64,000 nucleotides of DNA from Microterricola viridarii (GTDB taxonomy: Bacteria > Actinomycetota > Actinomycetes > Actinomycetales > Microbacteriaceae), in NCBI RefSeq assembly GCF_001542775.1, contig NZ_CP014145.1, forward strand, positions 868,001 to 932,000, written 5' to 3'. Below the pieces are notes generated by a model. That model saw only the letters and a list, made by a program, of their open reading frames with translations. It was not told where the DNA came from and made no database searches. The position numbers and the translations under genes were made by a program. Shown piece by piece: positions 8,318 through 17,180 of the stretch. Position 1 is the first letter of the stretch. Each line of letters opens with the position of its first letter.

Positions 8318-9805
8318 ATGGAAATCGTGATCGTTGTCTTGCAAGCGTGCGTCGTCATCGGGGCCATCGTGCTCGGAGTCCGCACGGGTGGCCTGGGCCT
8401 CGGGCTGTGGGGTGTCGTCGGCACCGTGATCCTGGTGTTCGTCTTCCACCTGCCGCCCGGCTCCATCCCGATCGACGCGTTCTTCATCATCATCGCCGTG
8501 ATCACGGCGTCGTCGGCGATGCAAGCCGCGGGCGGCATCGACTACCTCGTGTCGATCGCGTCGAAGATCATCCAGCGCAACCCGAAGCGACTGACCTACG
8601 TCGCGCCCTTGGTCGCGTTCGTCTTCACCGTGCTCTCCGGAACGTCGAACATCTTCTTCGCCCTCATCCCGGTGATCTACGAGACCTCCTACCGCAACGG
8701 CCAACGCCCGGAACGGGCCCTCGCCGCCTCAACCGTCACCTCCGGACTGGGCATCACGGCAAGCCCGGTGTCGGCGGCCATGGCCGCCTACCTCGTGCTC
8801 ATGGACGGCACCGGCTACGGACTGCCGCAGATCCTGTTCATCACCGTTCCGGCCGCCATCGTCGCCTGCATCGCCGCGTCGTTCGTGCAGCAGCGACTCG
8901 GCAAGGATCTGCTCGACGACCCGGTGTTCCTGAAGCGGGTCCAAGACGGCACGGTCGAGGTTCCCGCCGCGCTGGCTGAGCGGTATGCGGCGAAAGTCGG
9001 CGGTCCGGTGCCGGCCACCGGCGCCGCCGGCGGGCAGAGCGCTGGCGGCTCGGCTACCGGCGGCGCGGCTACCGGAGGCTCGACACCCGGCACCGATGCT
9101 GCACCGCCCGCGGCCAAGCCGACCGTGTTCATCGAGCACCCGGTTCCGCCGGGCGGCATGACCGCCGCGATGATCTTCGTCTCCGGCACCCTGCTGATCG
9201 TGCTGCTCGGCCTGTTCCCCGGCCTCCGCCCGGCGTTCCCGGACGACACGGGCGAACTCGTGCCGATCGGCATGTCGACGATCATCGAGATGATCATGTT
9301 CTCGGTGGCCCTCGTCATCATCCTGGTGCGGCGGGTGAAGCCGGCCACCGTCGTCGAGCAGCCGCTGTTGAAGGCCGGATTCGTCGCCGCCGTCGCCCTG
9401 TTCGGTATCGCGTGGATGGCCGACACGTTTATCTCGGCGAACCAGGAGACGATCATCGAACCGCTCGGCGCGATGATCCAGGCGAACCCACTGCTGCTGG
9501 CGGTCGCCCTGTTCATCGTTTGTGGTCTGACGACCAGCCAGTCGGCGACCACGAACACGCTGATCCCGATCGCGCTGGCCGCTGGCCTCGGGCCGGGCAT
9601 CATCACGGCGATGTGGCCGTCCCTGATCGGTGTCTGGCTGTTCCCCGCGAACGGCTCGCAGATCGCCGCCGTCGAGACCGACCTCACCGGGTCGACCAAG
9701 CTGACTCAGGTGCCCGTCTGGCACTCGTTCACCATCCCGATGGTGGTGTCGTGGGTCGCGGTCGTCGCAGCCGGGCTCCTGATCCAGCTCGTCGTGCCCG
9801 CCTGA
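8318..9805 (+). CDS. Anaerobic C4-dicarboxylate transporter, DcuA/DcuB family
   Basis: This 495-residue inner-membrane carrier has about 12 hydrophobic segments. IVLGVRTGGLGLGLWGVVG, FFIIIAVITASSAMQAAGGIDYLV and VLSGTSNIFFALIPVIYETS match the Dcu family that exchanges fumarate, malate, aspartate and succinate. Residues about 228-266 form a Gly/Thr/Ala-rich, low-complexity cytoplasmic loop absent from the usual compact form. GGAG precedes ATG 8318. It is followed by an M20 peptidase and an APC permease in the same direction, so it may belong to an amino acid or aspartate uptake cluster. Confidence 0.88.
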   Translation: MEIVIVVLQACVVIGAIVLGVRTGGLGLGLWGVVGTVILVFVFHLPPGSIPIDAFFIIIAVITASSAMQAAGGIDYLVSIASKIIQRNPKRLTYVAPLVAFVFTVLSGTSNIFFALIPVIYETSYRNGQRPERALAASTVTSGLGITASPVSAAMAAYLVLMDGTGYGLPQILFITVPAAIVACIAASFVQQRLGKDLLDDPVFLKRVQDGTVEVPAALAERYAAKVGGPVPATGAAGGQSAGGSATGGAATGGSTPGTDAAPPAAKPTVFIEHPVPPGGMTAAMIFVSGTLLIVLLGLFPGLRPAFPDDTGELVPIGMSTIIEMIMFSVALVIILVRRVKPATVVEQPLLKAGFVAAVALFGIAWMADTFISANQETIIEPLGAMIQANPLLLAVALFIVCGLTTSQSATTNTLIPIALAAGLGPGIITAMWPSLIGVWLFPANGSQIAAVETDLTGSTKLTQVPVWHSFTIPMVVSWVAVVAAGLLIQLVVPA

Positions 9806-9880
9806 GCGAGCCCGCCGCAGTCAACAAACGCAGCCCCTAGAGCCGCAGACCACCGAAACCCGCCCGTTGAGGAGGAAACC

Positions 9881-11236
9881 ATGTCCGATCCCCGCCGCAT
9901 CTCCGCCGCCGCTGCCGAACTCATGCCCGAGGTGCTTGAGCGTCTCGAGCGCCTCGTGCGGATCCCGTCCATCGCCTTCCCCGGCTTCGACCCCGAACCG
10001 GTGCACGCAATGGGGGCGGCCGTCGTGGCGTTGTTCGAGGATGCCGGAGTGAGCGGTGTCACGCTCCTCGACGTGCCCGACGGCTATCCGTGCGTCTACG
10101 CCGACATCCCGGGGCCGGCGGGATCGCCCACTGTGCTGCTGTACGCGCACTACGACGTGCAGCCGGCGCCGCCGAGCCAGAACTGGTCGAGCGAGCCGTT
10201 CGAGCCCGTCACGAAGGCTGACGGCCGCATCTACGGCCGCGGCGCGGCCGACGACAAGTCCGGCCTGGTCATCCACTACGGCACGCTCAAGCTGCTCGGG
10301 GCCGAGCTGCCCTGCAACCTGAAGATCCTGGTCGAGGGGGAGGAGGAGACGATCTCGCACCTGGAGGCGTTCGTCGAGGCCAACCCAGAATTGTTCGCGG
10401 CAGACGCCTACGTCATCGCCGACATCGGCCCGCAGCGGGTCGGACGCCCCGGCCTGACCACCGCGCTCCGCGGAGACGTCGCCTGCACCGTCACGGTGCG
10501 CACCCTCGCCAACCCGGTGCACTCCGGCATGTTCGGCGGTGCGGCCCCCGACGCCCTGACCGCCATGATCCGCATCCTCGACACCTTGCACGACGAGAAC
10601 GGCGACACCGTCATCGCCGGGGTCGACAGTGGCAGCTGGGGCGGTGCGGCCATGGAGGAGGACGTCTACCGGGAGGGGTCGGCGATCCTGCCCGACGTGC
10701 AGTACCTGGGCACGGGGTCCCTCTCAGACCGGATCTGGGCCAAGCCGTCTGTGACGGTGCTCGGCATGGACCTGCCGAACACGGCTGAGGCCTCGAATGT
10801 GCTGCTGCCGGAGGTCACGGCGAAGCTGTCGATGCGCATCGTCCCCGGCTCGGACGGCGACGCCCAGTTGGAGGCGCTGATGGCGCACCTGCGCGCACAG
10901 CGGCCCTGGAACTGCCAGGTCGAGGTGGAGAAGGTGAAGGTCGGCCATGCGTTCGCCGTTGACGAGTCGCACCCGGCCATCGTCGCGGCCTCCACCGCTC
11001 TCGCCGAGGCCTACGGCGTGCCCGTCGAGGCGATCGGCAGTGGGGCGTCGATCCCGCTCGTTGCCTCGCTGCAGAAGGTGGCACCGGCCGGAGCGATCGT
11101 GCTGTGGGGCGCGGAGGACACCGCGCAGTCGCGCATCCACGCCTCCGACGAGTCCGTCGACCCCGGCGAGATCGAGCGCATGATCGCCGCCCAGACGTTG
11201 TTCATCCTCAATCTCGCCGAGGCCGGCCGCGGCTGA
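9881..11236 (+). CDS. M20 family metallopeptidase (dipeptidase/deacylase)
   Basis: This 451-residue zinc-dependent hydrolase of the M20 family has metal ligands and catalytic acids in LLYAHYDVQP (H90, D92), GRGAADDKSG (about 120-129) and VEGEEETIS. The central dimerisation domain begins near TVTVRTLANPVHSG. A strong GAGGAGG ribosome site stands 5 nt before ATG 9881. M20 peptidases of this length typically cleave dipeptides such as Xaa-His or release acyl groups; the substrate is not readable. It lies between two transporters, suggesting use of an imported peptide or amide. Confidence 0.88.
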   Translation: MSDPRRISAAAAELMPEVLERLERLVRIPSIAFPGFDPEPVHAMGAAVVALFEDAGVSGVTLLDVPDGYPCVYADIPGPAGSPTVLLYAHYDVQPAPPSQNWSSEPFEPVTKADGRIYGRGAADDKSGLVIHYGTLKLLGAELPCNLKILVEGEEETISHLEAFVEANPELFAADAYVIADIGPQRVGRPGLTTALRGDVACTVTVRTLANPVHSGMFGGAAPDALTAMIRILDTLHDENGDTVIAGVDSGSWGGAAMEEDVYREGSAILPDVQYLGTGSLSDRIWAKPSVTVLGMDLPNTAEASNVLLPEVTAKLSMRIVPGSDGDAQLEALMAHLRAQRPWNCQVEVEKVKVGHAFAVDESHPAIVAASTALAEAYGVPVEAIGSGASIPLVASLQKVAPAGAIVLWGAEDTAQSRIHASDESVDPGEIERMIAAQTLFILNLAEAGRG

Positions 11237-11264
11237 GCCGGCAGGGCCGATCAGGAGGATGCCG

Positions 11265-12560
11265 GTGACTGCTCCAGCGGGCGAGAAACGGATGACCGTC
11301 ATCCAGGCGACCTTCATCGGGGTCGGCTCGATGGTCGGTGCCGGGATCTTCGCGCTGCTCGGCGCTGCGGGGGCCGTGGCCGGGCCGGCCGTCTGGGTTT
11401 CGTTCCTCTTCGCGGGGGCGATCGCCGGGCTGCAGGGATACTCCTTCGCCAAGTTGGGCGCCACATACCCGTCAGGCGGCGGCATGCTCACGTTCCTCTC
11501 CCGCGGGCTCGGCGAGGGGCACCTGACCGGCATTGGCTCCTGGCTGTTCTTCACAGCGGGGTCCATCGTCGTCGCCATGATCGCGTCGACGTTCGGCAGC
11601 TATGCCAGCTCGGTCGTCGCCGACGACGATGTGTTCTGGGCGAAGGTGCTCGCCGTGGGGCTGGTCCTGGTGATGACGGGGCTGAACACGGTCGGGCCGG
11701 CCGCCGTCGCGCGCGTGCAGTCGGTCATCGTGATCGTGGTCCTGGGCATCCTGGTCGTCTTCGCCGCCGTGACCATCGCCACCTGGAACCCGGCACTGCT
11801 CGCCCCGTCCGGGTACCCTCCGCTGCAGGAGATCGTGGCGAGCGTCGCGCTCACCTTCTTCGCCTTCCTCGGATTCGGCGTGATCACCTTCACCGCCAAA
11901 GACCTCCCCAACCCGTCGCGCCAGCTGCCCAAGGCCATCTATCTCGCCATCGCGATCGCCACGACCATCTACGTTGCCGTCTCACTCGGCGTCTTCGGCA
12001 CCCTCACCGCCGAGCAGGTCGTCGACTACGGCAGCACCGCGCTCGCCGAGGCGGCCAAACCGGTGCTCGGCCAGGCCGGGTACGTGCTCATGGTGATCAC
12101 GGCACTCTTCTCGACGACCGGGGCCGTCAACGCCGGGCTCTACCCGTCGATCGGGATGACGGCCCACCTGGCATCGGTCGGCCAGTTCCCGCCCGTCTTC
12201 GGCCGGTCCGTCGGGCGGTTCCCCGTCGGACTGCTCGTCATGGCCGGCCTCGCGATCACACTCGTCATCGGCTTCGACGTGAACAAGATCGCCTCCATCG
12301 GCAGTGCCGTCGCGCTGTTGGTCTTCTCCGCCGTCACGGTCGCGCACTTCCGGCTGTTCCGCGTCACGGGCGCCAACATCGTCGTGCTGGTTGTCGCCCT
12401 CATCGTGACCCTGGGCACGTTTGTGGTGTTCTGCACGACGACCCTGGCCGCCGAGCCGAGCAGCGCACTGGCGCTCGTCGGGATCATCGCCCTCTCGATC
12501 ATCATCGACCTCGTTTGGAAGGCGCGCGCCCGTCGTTCAGCGGCCGAAAAAAATACTTGA
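11265..12560 (+). CDS. APC-superfamily amino acid permease
   Basis: About 431 residues with 11-12 transmembrane helices. The N-terminal APC signature TVIQATFIGVGSMVGAGIFALLG contains the helix-1 break, and FFAFLGFGVITFTAKDLPNP is the conserved helix-6 region. GTG 11265 is chosen because AGGAGG (11253-11258) stands 6 nt before it. ATG 11259 would abut the ribosome site directly. It follows the M20 peptidase by 28 nt and is probably co-transcribed. Substrate unknown; amino acids or polyamines are typical. Confidence 0.87.
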   Translation: MTAPAGEKRMTVIQATFIGVGSMVGAGIFALLGAAGAVAGPAVWVSFLFAGAIAGLQGYSFAKLGATYPSGGGMLTFLSRGLGEGHLTGIGSWLFFTAGSIVVAMIASTFGSYASSVVADDDVFWAKVLAVGLVLVMTGLNTVGPAAVARVQSVIVIVVLGILVVFAAVTIATWNPALLAPSGYPPLQEIVASVALTFFAFLGFGVITFTAKDLPNPSRQLPKAIYLAIAIATTIYVAVSLGVFGTLTAEQVVDYGSTALAEAAKPVLGQAGYVLMVITALFSTTGAVNAGLYPSIGMTAHLASVGQFPPVFGRSVGRFPVGLLVMAGLAITLVIGFDVNKIASIGSAVALLVFSAVTVAHFRLFRVTGANIVVLVVALIVTLGTFVVFCTTTLAAEPSSALALVGIIALSIIIDLVWKARARRSAAEKNT

Positions 12561-12662
12561 GATCTGCTCAATATCCGATCGGGTTCTCTGGACTTCGCCC
12601 ATCCGATGTTGTTCCATTGAACCTCCAGCGAGTTCGTGACGGTGCAGGCAAGGGGTGACCCA

Positions 12663-14840
12663 GTGGGACGGAAAACGCCTCGAGTAAGAGAATTCGCTGA
12701 AACCCGAAGCGTCGGTGGGGTCATCGGTGGGTTGCTGGGATTCGTGGCAGCCGCCGTCGTGTGCGGCGTTCTCGTGGCCGGAGCCGTCACCCCGGTCGTC
12801 GCCCTCAGTGGTCTGGCCGTGAGCAACTCGATTGCCTACTTCGAAGGTTTTCCCGATTACCTGGCGATCACCCCGCTCTCGCAGAAGAGCAACATCTACG
12901 CGGTGAAGGATGACGGCTCTCCGGTGCTGCTCGCCTCCTTCTACGACCAGAACCGCATCGAGGTCGGCTGGGACCAGGTCGCCCAGTTCGTCAAAGACGC
13001 GGCCATCTCCGGCGAGGACCCGCGTTACTACGAGCACAACGGCATCGACGCGCAGGGCACATTGCGCGCCGTGGCGATGACGGTGCTCGGCGACCAGATC
13101 CAGGGCGGCTCGTCGATCGCCCAGCAGTATGTCAAGAACGTGCGCGTGCAGGCCTGCGAGCGAGAGGCCACCCAGGCGGAGCAGACCACCTGCTACGACA
13201 ACGTGACTGCGACATCCGCCTCACGCAAGCTCAAAGAGATGCGGCTGGCCCTCGGCCTGGAGAAGCGGTACACGAAAGACCAGGTGCTCCTCGGCTACCT
13301 GAACATCGCGGGCTTCGGCGGCACCGTGTACGGCATCGAGGCGGCGGCCAACTACTACTACAACACCACGGCCGCCGGGCTGACCCTCGCCCAATCGGCC
13401 AGCCTGATGGCGATCGTCAACAACCCGGTGAAGTTCCAGCTCGACCAACCGGACAGTTTCACCAACGGCACGGCCAACGGCTACGCGGCGAACAGGGCGC
13501 GGCGCGATTACATCCTCGGACAGATGCTGCGCTACGGAAAGATCACCCAGCAGCAGCATGACGAGGCCGTCGCCACGCCCGTCGAACCCCAGATCCACGA
13601 GCCGAGCACCGGCTGCCAGACGGCGGGCAGCTCCGCCTACTTCTGCGACTACGTCAGCAACCTGTTGCGCACCGACCCCACCTTCGGGCCAGACGCCGCC
13701 ACCCGCATGCTCAACTTCCGCCGCGGCGGCTACAACGTCTACACCAGCCTCGACCTCGACCTGCAGGATGCGGCCACCAACGCGATCGCCGCGAACGTGC
13801 CGCAGAGCTACCCGGGCTGGGATGTCGGCGCCGTGGTGTCGAGCGTGCAGGTGGGCACCGGCCGGGTGCTCGCGATGGTGCAGAACAAGCAATACAGCCA
13901 AGATCCGGCCGTCACCGCCAACAATCCCGACTACACCGCCATCAACTACAACACCGACTACGACCAGGGTGGATCAGGCGGGTTCCAGCCGGGCTCCGGC
14001 TACAAGGTCTTCACCCTCGCCGAATGGTTGAAAGAGGGGCACTCGCTCAATGAGCGCGTCGACTCCAAACCCAAGGCGAACTGGGGCACGTTCCAAGACA
14101 GCTGCCTCGGCCCGCAGAACTACAACAGCGAGCATTGGAGCCCCAAGAACGACGCCGGTGAGACCGGAGCCAACTACACCGCGCTGCAATCAACCGTGCA
14201 GTCGATCAACACCGGTTACATCGGCATGGCCAAGAAACTCGACCTCTGCGGCATCCGCAAGACGGCCGAGGCGTTCGGCATGCACCGGGCCGACGGCACC
14301 CCGCTGGTGCAGAGCGCATCGGCGGTGATCGGCATCAACGAGGTCGCCCCGCTCAGCATGGCCGTCGCCTTCGCCGGGATCGCGAACAACGGCACCACCT
14401 GCAGCCCCATCGCGATCGACAAGATCGTCAACGCCGACGGGACCGAGATGCCCGTGCCGAAATCCACGTGCACGCAATCGGTGTCGCCGGATGTCGCGGC
14501 GGCCATGCACTACGCGCTGCAGATGGTGATGACGAGCGGCACGGCGACGACATCCTGGTTCGGCACATCGCCCCGCGTCCCGCTGATCGGCAAGACCGGC
14601 ACCACCGACGGCAACAAAGACACGTGGATGAACGGCGCCAGCACCAAGGTCGCCACCGTCGCCGCCGTGGTCAGCGTGAGCGGGGAGGCGAACCAGCGTG
14701 CCATCTACCTCGACAGCGGGCAGGCCGCCACGGCCAGGCATCGCATCTGGCCGGCGGTGATGTCGGTGGCGAACGCGAAGTACGGGGGCGACGCGTTCAC
14801 GACGCTGCCGCCGTCGACGGCGCTGCGCCCAACGGGTTAG
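12663..14840 (+). CDS. Class A penicillin-binding protein (bifunctional peptidoglycan synthase)
   Basis: About 725 residues, with one N-terminal membrane anchor (about 19-50) and the rest outside the membrane. The glycosyltransferase (GT51) domain has EDPRYYEHNGID near residue 117 and GGSSIAQQYVKN. The transpeptidase domain has all three motifs: SGYK (SxxK) near 444, SIN (SxN) near 514 and KTGTTD near 643. It polymerises and cross-links peptidoglycan. GTG 12663 has AAGGGG 7 nt upstream; GTG 12636 is an alternative. Upstream, TTGAG-N5-CTCAA (12557-12571) is a small palindrome of unknown role. Confidence 0.93.
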   Translation: MGRKTPRVREFAETRSVGGVIGGLLGFVAAAVVCGVLVAGAVTPVVALSGLAVSNSIAYFEGFPDYLAITPLSQKSNIYAVKDDGSPVLLASFYDQNRIEVGWDQVAQFVKDAAISGEDPRYYEHNGIDAQGTLRAVAMTVLGDQIQGGSSIAQQYVKNVRVQACEREATQAEQTTCYDNVTATSASRKLKEMRLALGLEKRYTKDQVLLGYLNIAGFGGTVYGIEAAANYYYNTTAAGLTLAQSASLMAIVNNPVKFQLDQPDSFTNGTANGYAANRARRDYILGQMLRYGKITQQQHDEAVATPVEPQIHEPSTGCQTAGSSAYFCDYVSNLLRTDPTFGPDAATRMLNFRRGGYNVYTSLDLDLQDAATNAIAANVPQSYPGWDVGAVVSSVQVGTGRVLAMVQNKQYSQDPAVTANNPDYTAINYNTDYDQGGSGGFQPGSGYKVFTLAEWLKEGHSLNERVDSKPKANWGTFQDSCLGPQNYNSEHWSPKNDAGETGANYTALQSTVQSINTGYIGMAKKLDLCGIRKTAEAFGMHRADGTPLVQSASAVIGINEVAPLSMAVAFAGIANNGTTCSPIAIDKIVNADGTEMPVPKSTCTQSVSPDVAAAMHYALQMVMTSGTATTSWFGTSPRVPLIGKTGTTDGNKDTWMNGASTKVATVAAVVSVSGEANQRAIYLDSGQAATARHRIWPAVMSVANAKYGGDAFTTLPPSTALRPTG

Positions 14841-14852
14841 GGCGCCCTCGGG

Positions 14853-15497
14853 CTAGATGTCGATGCCCTCACCCGGTGTCAGTGGGAAGAACTCGCCGCC
14901 GGCCTGCTCGGTGCTCCAGGCGATCCGCGAGTTGGAGAGCGCCTTGCCGGCATCCGAGAGCAGCATCTCGTGCGTCGGGAAGCTCCGCGCCGGGGAGACC
15001 GCCTCGACGTAGTCCATTGCGTCGGCCAGGCGCATCCATGGGGCGGCGGCCGGCACGGCCAGCACCTCGATGGCGGTGTCCTCCGGGGCGTCGAAGGAGT
15101 CGCCGCCGTAGTAGAAGCGCCCGTTCACCAGCACGCCGACGTTGTCGATGAGCGGGATGGAGCGGTGGATGAGTGCGTGTGTGCCGCCGAAGAAGCGCAA
15201 TTCGAAACCGCCGACCTTGATCGTCTCGCCCGCCGACACCTGCTGCACGGAGATGCCGGCCTCGGCTGCCGCTCGGACGACCCCGGCCGGGCCGAACAGT
15301 GCGACGGCGGGGTTGGCGGAGCGGATGTGCTCCACCTGCGCCGGCGTCCAGTGGTCGTCGTGCAGGTGGGTGATCACGACGGCCACGGTCGACGCGTCGG
15401 CCTCGATCGGTCGGGTGAACTTGCCCGGGTCGATGACGAGCGTCTCGCCCGCATTCTCGATGAGGACGGCGGCGTGCTCGAGTTTTGTGATGCGCAT
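14853..15497 (-). CDS. MBL-fold (metallo-beta-lactamase-like) metal-dependent hydrolase
   Basis: This 214-residue UlaG-type beta-lactamase-fold protein carries the zinc motif THLHDDHW (H44, H46, D48, H49) and further ligands in GGTHALIH and YYGGDSFD. The start ITKLEHAAVLIENAGETLVIDPG is typical of small MBL hydrolases. It converges on the penicillin-binding protein with a 12-nt gap. Substrate unknown. No partner gene is visible. Confidence 0.88.
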   Translation of the reverse strand: MRITKLEHAAVLIENAGETLVIDPGKFTRPIEADASTVAVVITHLHDDHWTPAQVEHIRSANPAVALFGPAGVVRAAAEAGISVQQVSAGETIKVGGFELRFFGGTHALIHRSIPLIDNVGVLVNGRFYYGGDSFDAPEDTAIEVLAVPAAAPWMRLADAMDYVEAVSPARSFPTHEMLLSDAGKALSNSRIAWSTEQAGGEFFPLTPGEGIDI

Positions 15498-15570
15498 GCC
15501 TTGAGCAAACACTGTGCCGCCGCCCTGCGCAACACACACCGCCCAATTCGCTCCCGATGCCGCGCGCCGC

Positions 15571-15576
15571 CATAAT
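15571..15576 (+). promoter_or_regulatory. Candidate -10 box, leaderless start
   Basis: CATAAT ends 6 nt before ATG 15583 and there is no Shine-Dalgarno. Confidence 0.45.
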
Positions 15577-15582
15577 CGGCCT

Positions 15583-16485
15583 ATGCCGTCTGCTCCACTG
15601 CGCCTCACTGTGGCGATCAACCCGAACGCCTCCTTCGGGCGCCGTCGCGACGTCGGACCGCGCGTCGCCGAGCGGTTGGCCGCGGCCGGCCACCAGGTTG
15701 CCATGCTGCGCGAGCCCAACCTGGAGCTGCTCCGCCGAGAGGCCGAGGATGCCGTCGGTCGCGGCACCGACGCGTTGATCGTCGTCGGCGGCGACGGCAT
15801 GGTGTCGCTCGGTGCCAACCTGGTGGCGGGCACCACGACCCCGCTGGGCATTGTGGCATCCGGAACCGGCAACGACATGGCCAGGGCGCTCGGCCTGCCG
15901 ATCGACGATGCGGAGGCCGGCATCGAGCTGCTGCTGGCCGCGCTGCAGCGGGAGCCGCGGCTCATCGACGCCGCCCGCGTGCGCCACGGCGGGCTCACGA
16001 CCTGGTTCGCCGGGGCCCTCTCGGCCGGCTTCGACGCGCGGGTCAACGAGCGGGCCAACAAGATGGCACGGCCGCGCGGCCCGAGCCGCTACACGATCGC
16101 GATGCTGCGGGAGCTGATGAGTTTCAAGCCGATCCAGTACTCGCTCGTCGTGGATGGGGTCGCCCGCGAGGTCAGCGCCATGCTCATCGCGGTGTCGAAC
16201 GGCGTCTCGATCGGCGGCGGCATGAAGATCACCCCGGACGCCCAACTCGACGACGGCGAGCTGGACCTGCTCATCGTGCATGCGCTCTCGAAGCCGCGGC
16301 TGCTGAGGCTCTTCCCTCGGGTGTTCGCGGGGGAGCACGTCGGCGAGCCCGAGGTCGAGATCACGCGTGTGCGCACCGTGGCGTTGGCCGCGGCCGATGT
16401 CGTCGCCTACGCCGACGGGGAGCGCGTCGGGCCGTTGCCGGTCGAGGTGGAGATCGTGCCCGGCGCCTTGAAAATGCTGGTCTGA
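15583..16485 (+). CDS. Diacylglycerol/lipid kinase family protein (DagK-like)
   Basis: 300 residues. The kinase catalytic domain starts with AINPNASFGRRRDVGP. It has the nucleotide motif VVGGDGMVSLGANL (GGDG at 69-72) and ASGTGNDMARALGLP near 91-105. The C-terminal domain has MKITPDAQLDDGELDLLIV. Such enzymes phosphorylate diacylglycerol or related lipids for phospholipid recycling. The start is probably leaderless behind CATAAT. Divergent from the MBL hydrolase by 85 nt; no operon partner. Confidence 0.92.
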   Translation: MPSAPLRLTVAINPNASFGRRRDVGPRVAERLAAAGHQVAMLREPNLELLRREAEDAVGRGTDALIVVGGDGMVSLGANLVAGTTTPLGIVASGTGNDMARALGLPIDDAEAGIELLLAALQREPRLIDAARVRHGGLTTWFAGALSAGFDARVNERANKMARPRGPSRYTIAMLRELMSFKPIQYSLVVDGVAREVSAMLIAVSNGVSIGGGMKITPDAQLDDGELDLLIVHALSKPRLLRLFPRVFAGEHVGEPEVEITRVRTVALAAADVVAYADGERVGPLPVEVEIVPGALKMLV

Positions 16486-16572
16486 GCGGCCCCGCAGGGC
16501 GGCAAAACGCCCGGGACTGCATTGATTTGGAATGGCCCATACCCTGTGACATACTTTTCAAGTTGCAAAAAC

Positions 16573-16645
16573 GGCCCCATCGTTTAGCGGCCTAGGACAC
16601 CGCCCTCTCACGGCGGCAGCACCGGTTCAAATCCGGTTGGGGTCA
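16573..16645 (+). tRNA. tRNA-Glu (anticodon CTC), copy 1
   Basis: Acceptor GGCCCCA/TGGGGTC (one G-T), anticodon stem CCGCC/GGCGG with loop CTCTCAC (anticodon CTC, codon GAG), T arm ACCGG-TTCAAAT-CCGGT, discriminator A. Sequence identical to copy 2 at 17033, including AGTTGCAAAAAC just upstream. TTGGAA-17-CATACT upstream may be its promoter. Confidence 0.95.
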
Positions 16646-16652
16646 CACAAGT

Positions 16653-16684
16653 CAGAAAGCCTCCGGTTCTCCGGAGGCTTTCTG
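16653..16684 (+). terminator. Terminator after tRNA-Glu copy 1
   Basis: The perfect 14-bp stem CAGAAAGCCTCCGG/CCGGAGGCTTTCTG has loop TTCT. Only a short T tract follows. Confidence 0.8.
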
Positions 16685-16736
16685 CGTTAACGGCGCAGTC
16701 GCGGCCGCGCGGGCGGATGCCGGGGCATGCGTTTCC

Positions 16737-16879
16737 GGTTGGCTCCAGGGCTTCGGTCGCTGCGCGGCTCCCTCCAGCCGGCGGGGGAGGGAGCCCGGCG
16801 TCATCCGCCTCCCGTTGGCTCGAGGGAGCGTGCGACCGAACTCCCCGTTGGCTCGAGGGAGCTTGCGACCGAAGCCAAC
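16737..16879 (+). repeat. Type B and type A palindromic repeats between the tRNA-Glu copies
   Basis: The ~390-nt gap between the two tRNA-Glu units carries one B unit (16737-16781), a partial A unit (16814-16840, lacking the closing AGCCAAC) and a complete A unit (16847-16879). A short direct repeat CACTCCCGCCCAA follows at about 16878-16903. No gene is visible. Confidence 0.85.
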
Positions 16880-17032
16880 ACTCCCGCCCAACACTCCCGC
16901 CCAACCCCCGCACGCGACGCGCCGGGTGGCCCCGACGCCGATCCCCGGAATCTAGGCCCGGCCGCACCCGGACGAGGCCCCCGTGTCAGAGTGCCCCCGT
17001 TTCGTGTGGCATAATTGACGAGTTGCAAAAAC

Positions 17033-17105
17033 GGCCCCATCGTTTAGCGGCCTAGGACACCGCCCTCTCACGGCGGCAGCACCGGTTCAAATCCGGTTGG
17101 GGTCA
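17033..17105 (+). tRNA. tRNA-Glu (anticodon CTC), copy 2
   Basis: Identical in all 73 nt to copy 1, 460 nt downstream of it, with its own upstream CATAAT (-10-like, 17010-17015) and its own terminator. The duplication therefore includes expression signals. Confidence 0.95.
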
Positions 17106-17114
17106 CAACACAGT

Positions 17115-17151
17115 CAGAAGGCCTCCGGTTCGCCGGGGGCCTTCTGTTTTT
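17115..17151 (+). terminator. Terminator after tRNA-Glu copy 2
   Basis: The stem CAGAAGGCCTCCGG/CCGGGGGCCTTCTG (one G-T) with loop TTCG is followed by TTTTT. It resembles the copy 1 terminator but is not identical. Confidence 0.9.
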
Positions 17152-17180
17152 GTACGGGTACAGCACGGGGAGAATGACGC

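Noticed and set aside
16573..17105. Integrative element bounded by direct repeats at the two tRNA-Glu genes
   Set aside because: Only 387 nt lie between them, with no integrase or cargo; both copies are complete tRNA genes with their own terminators.
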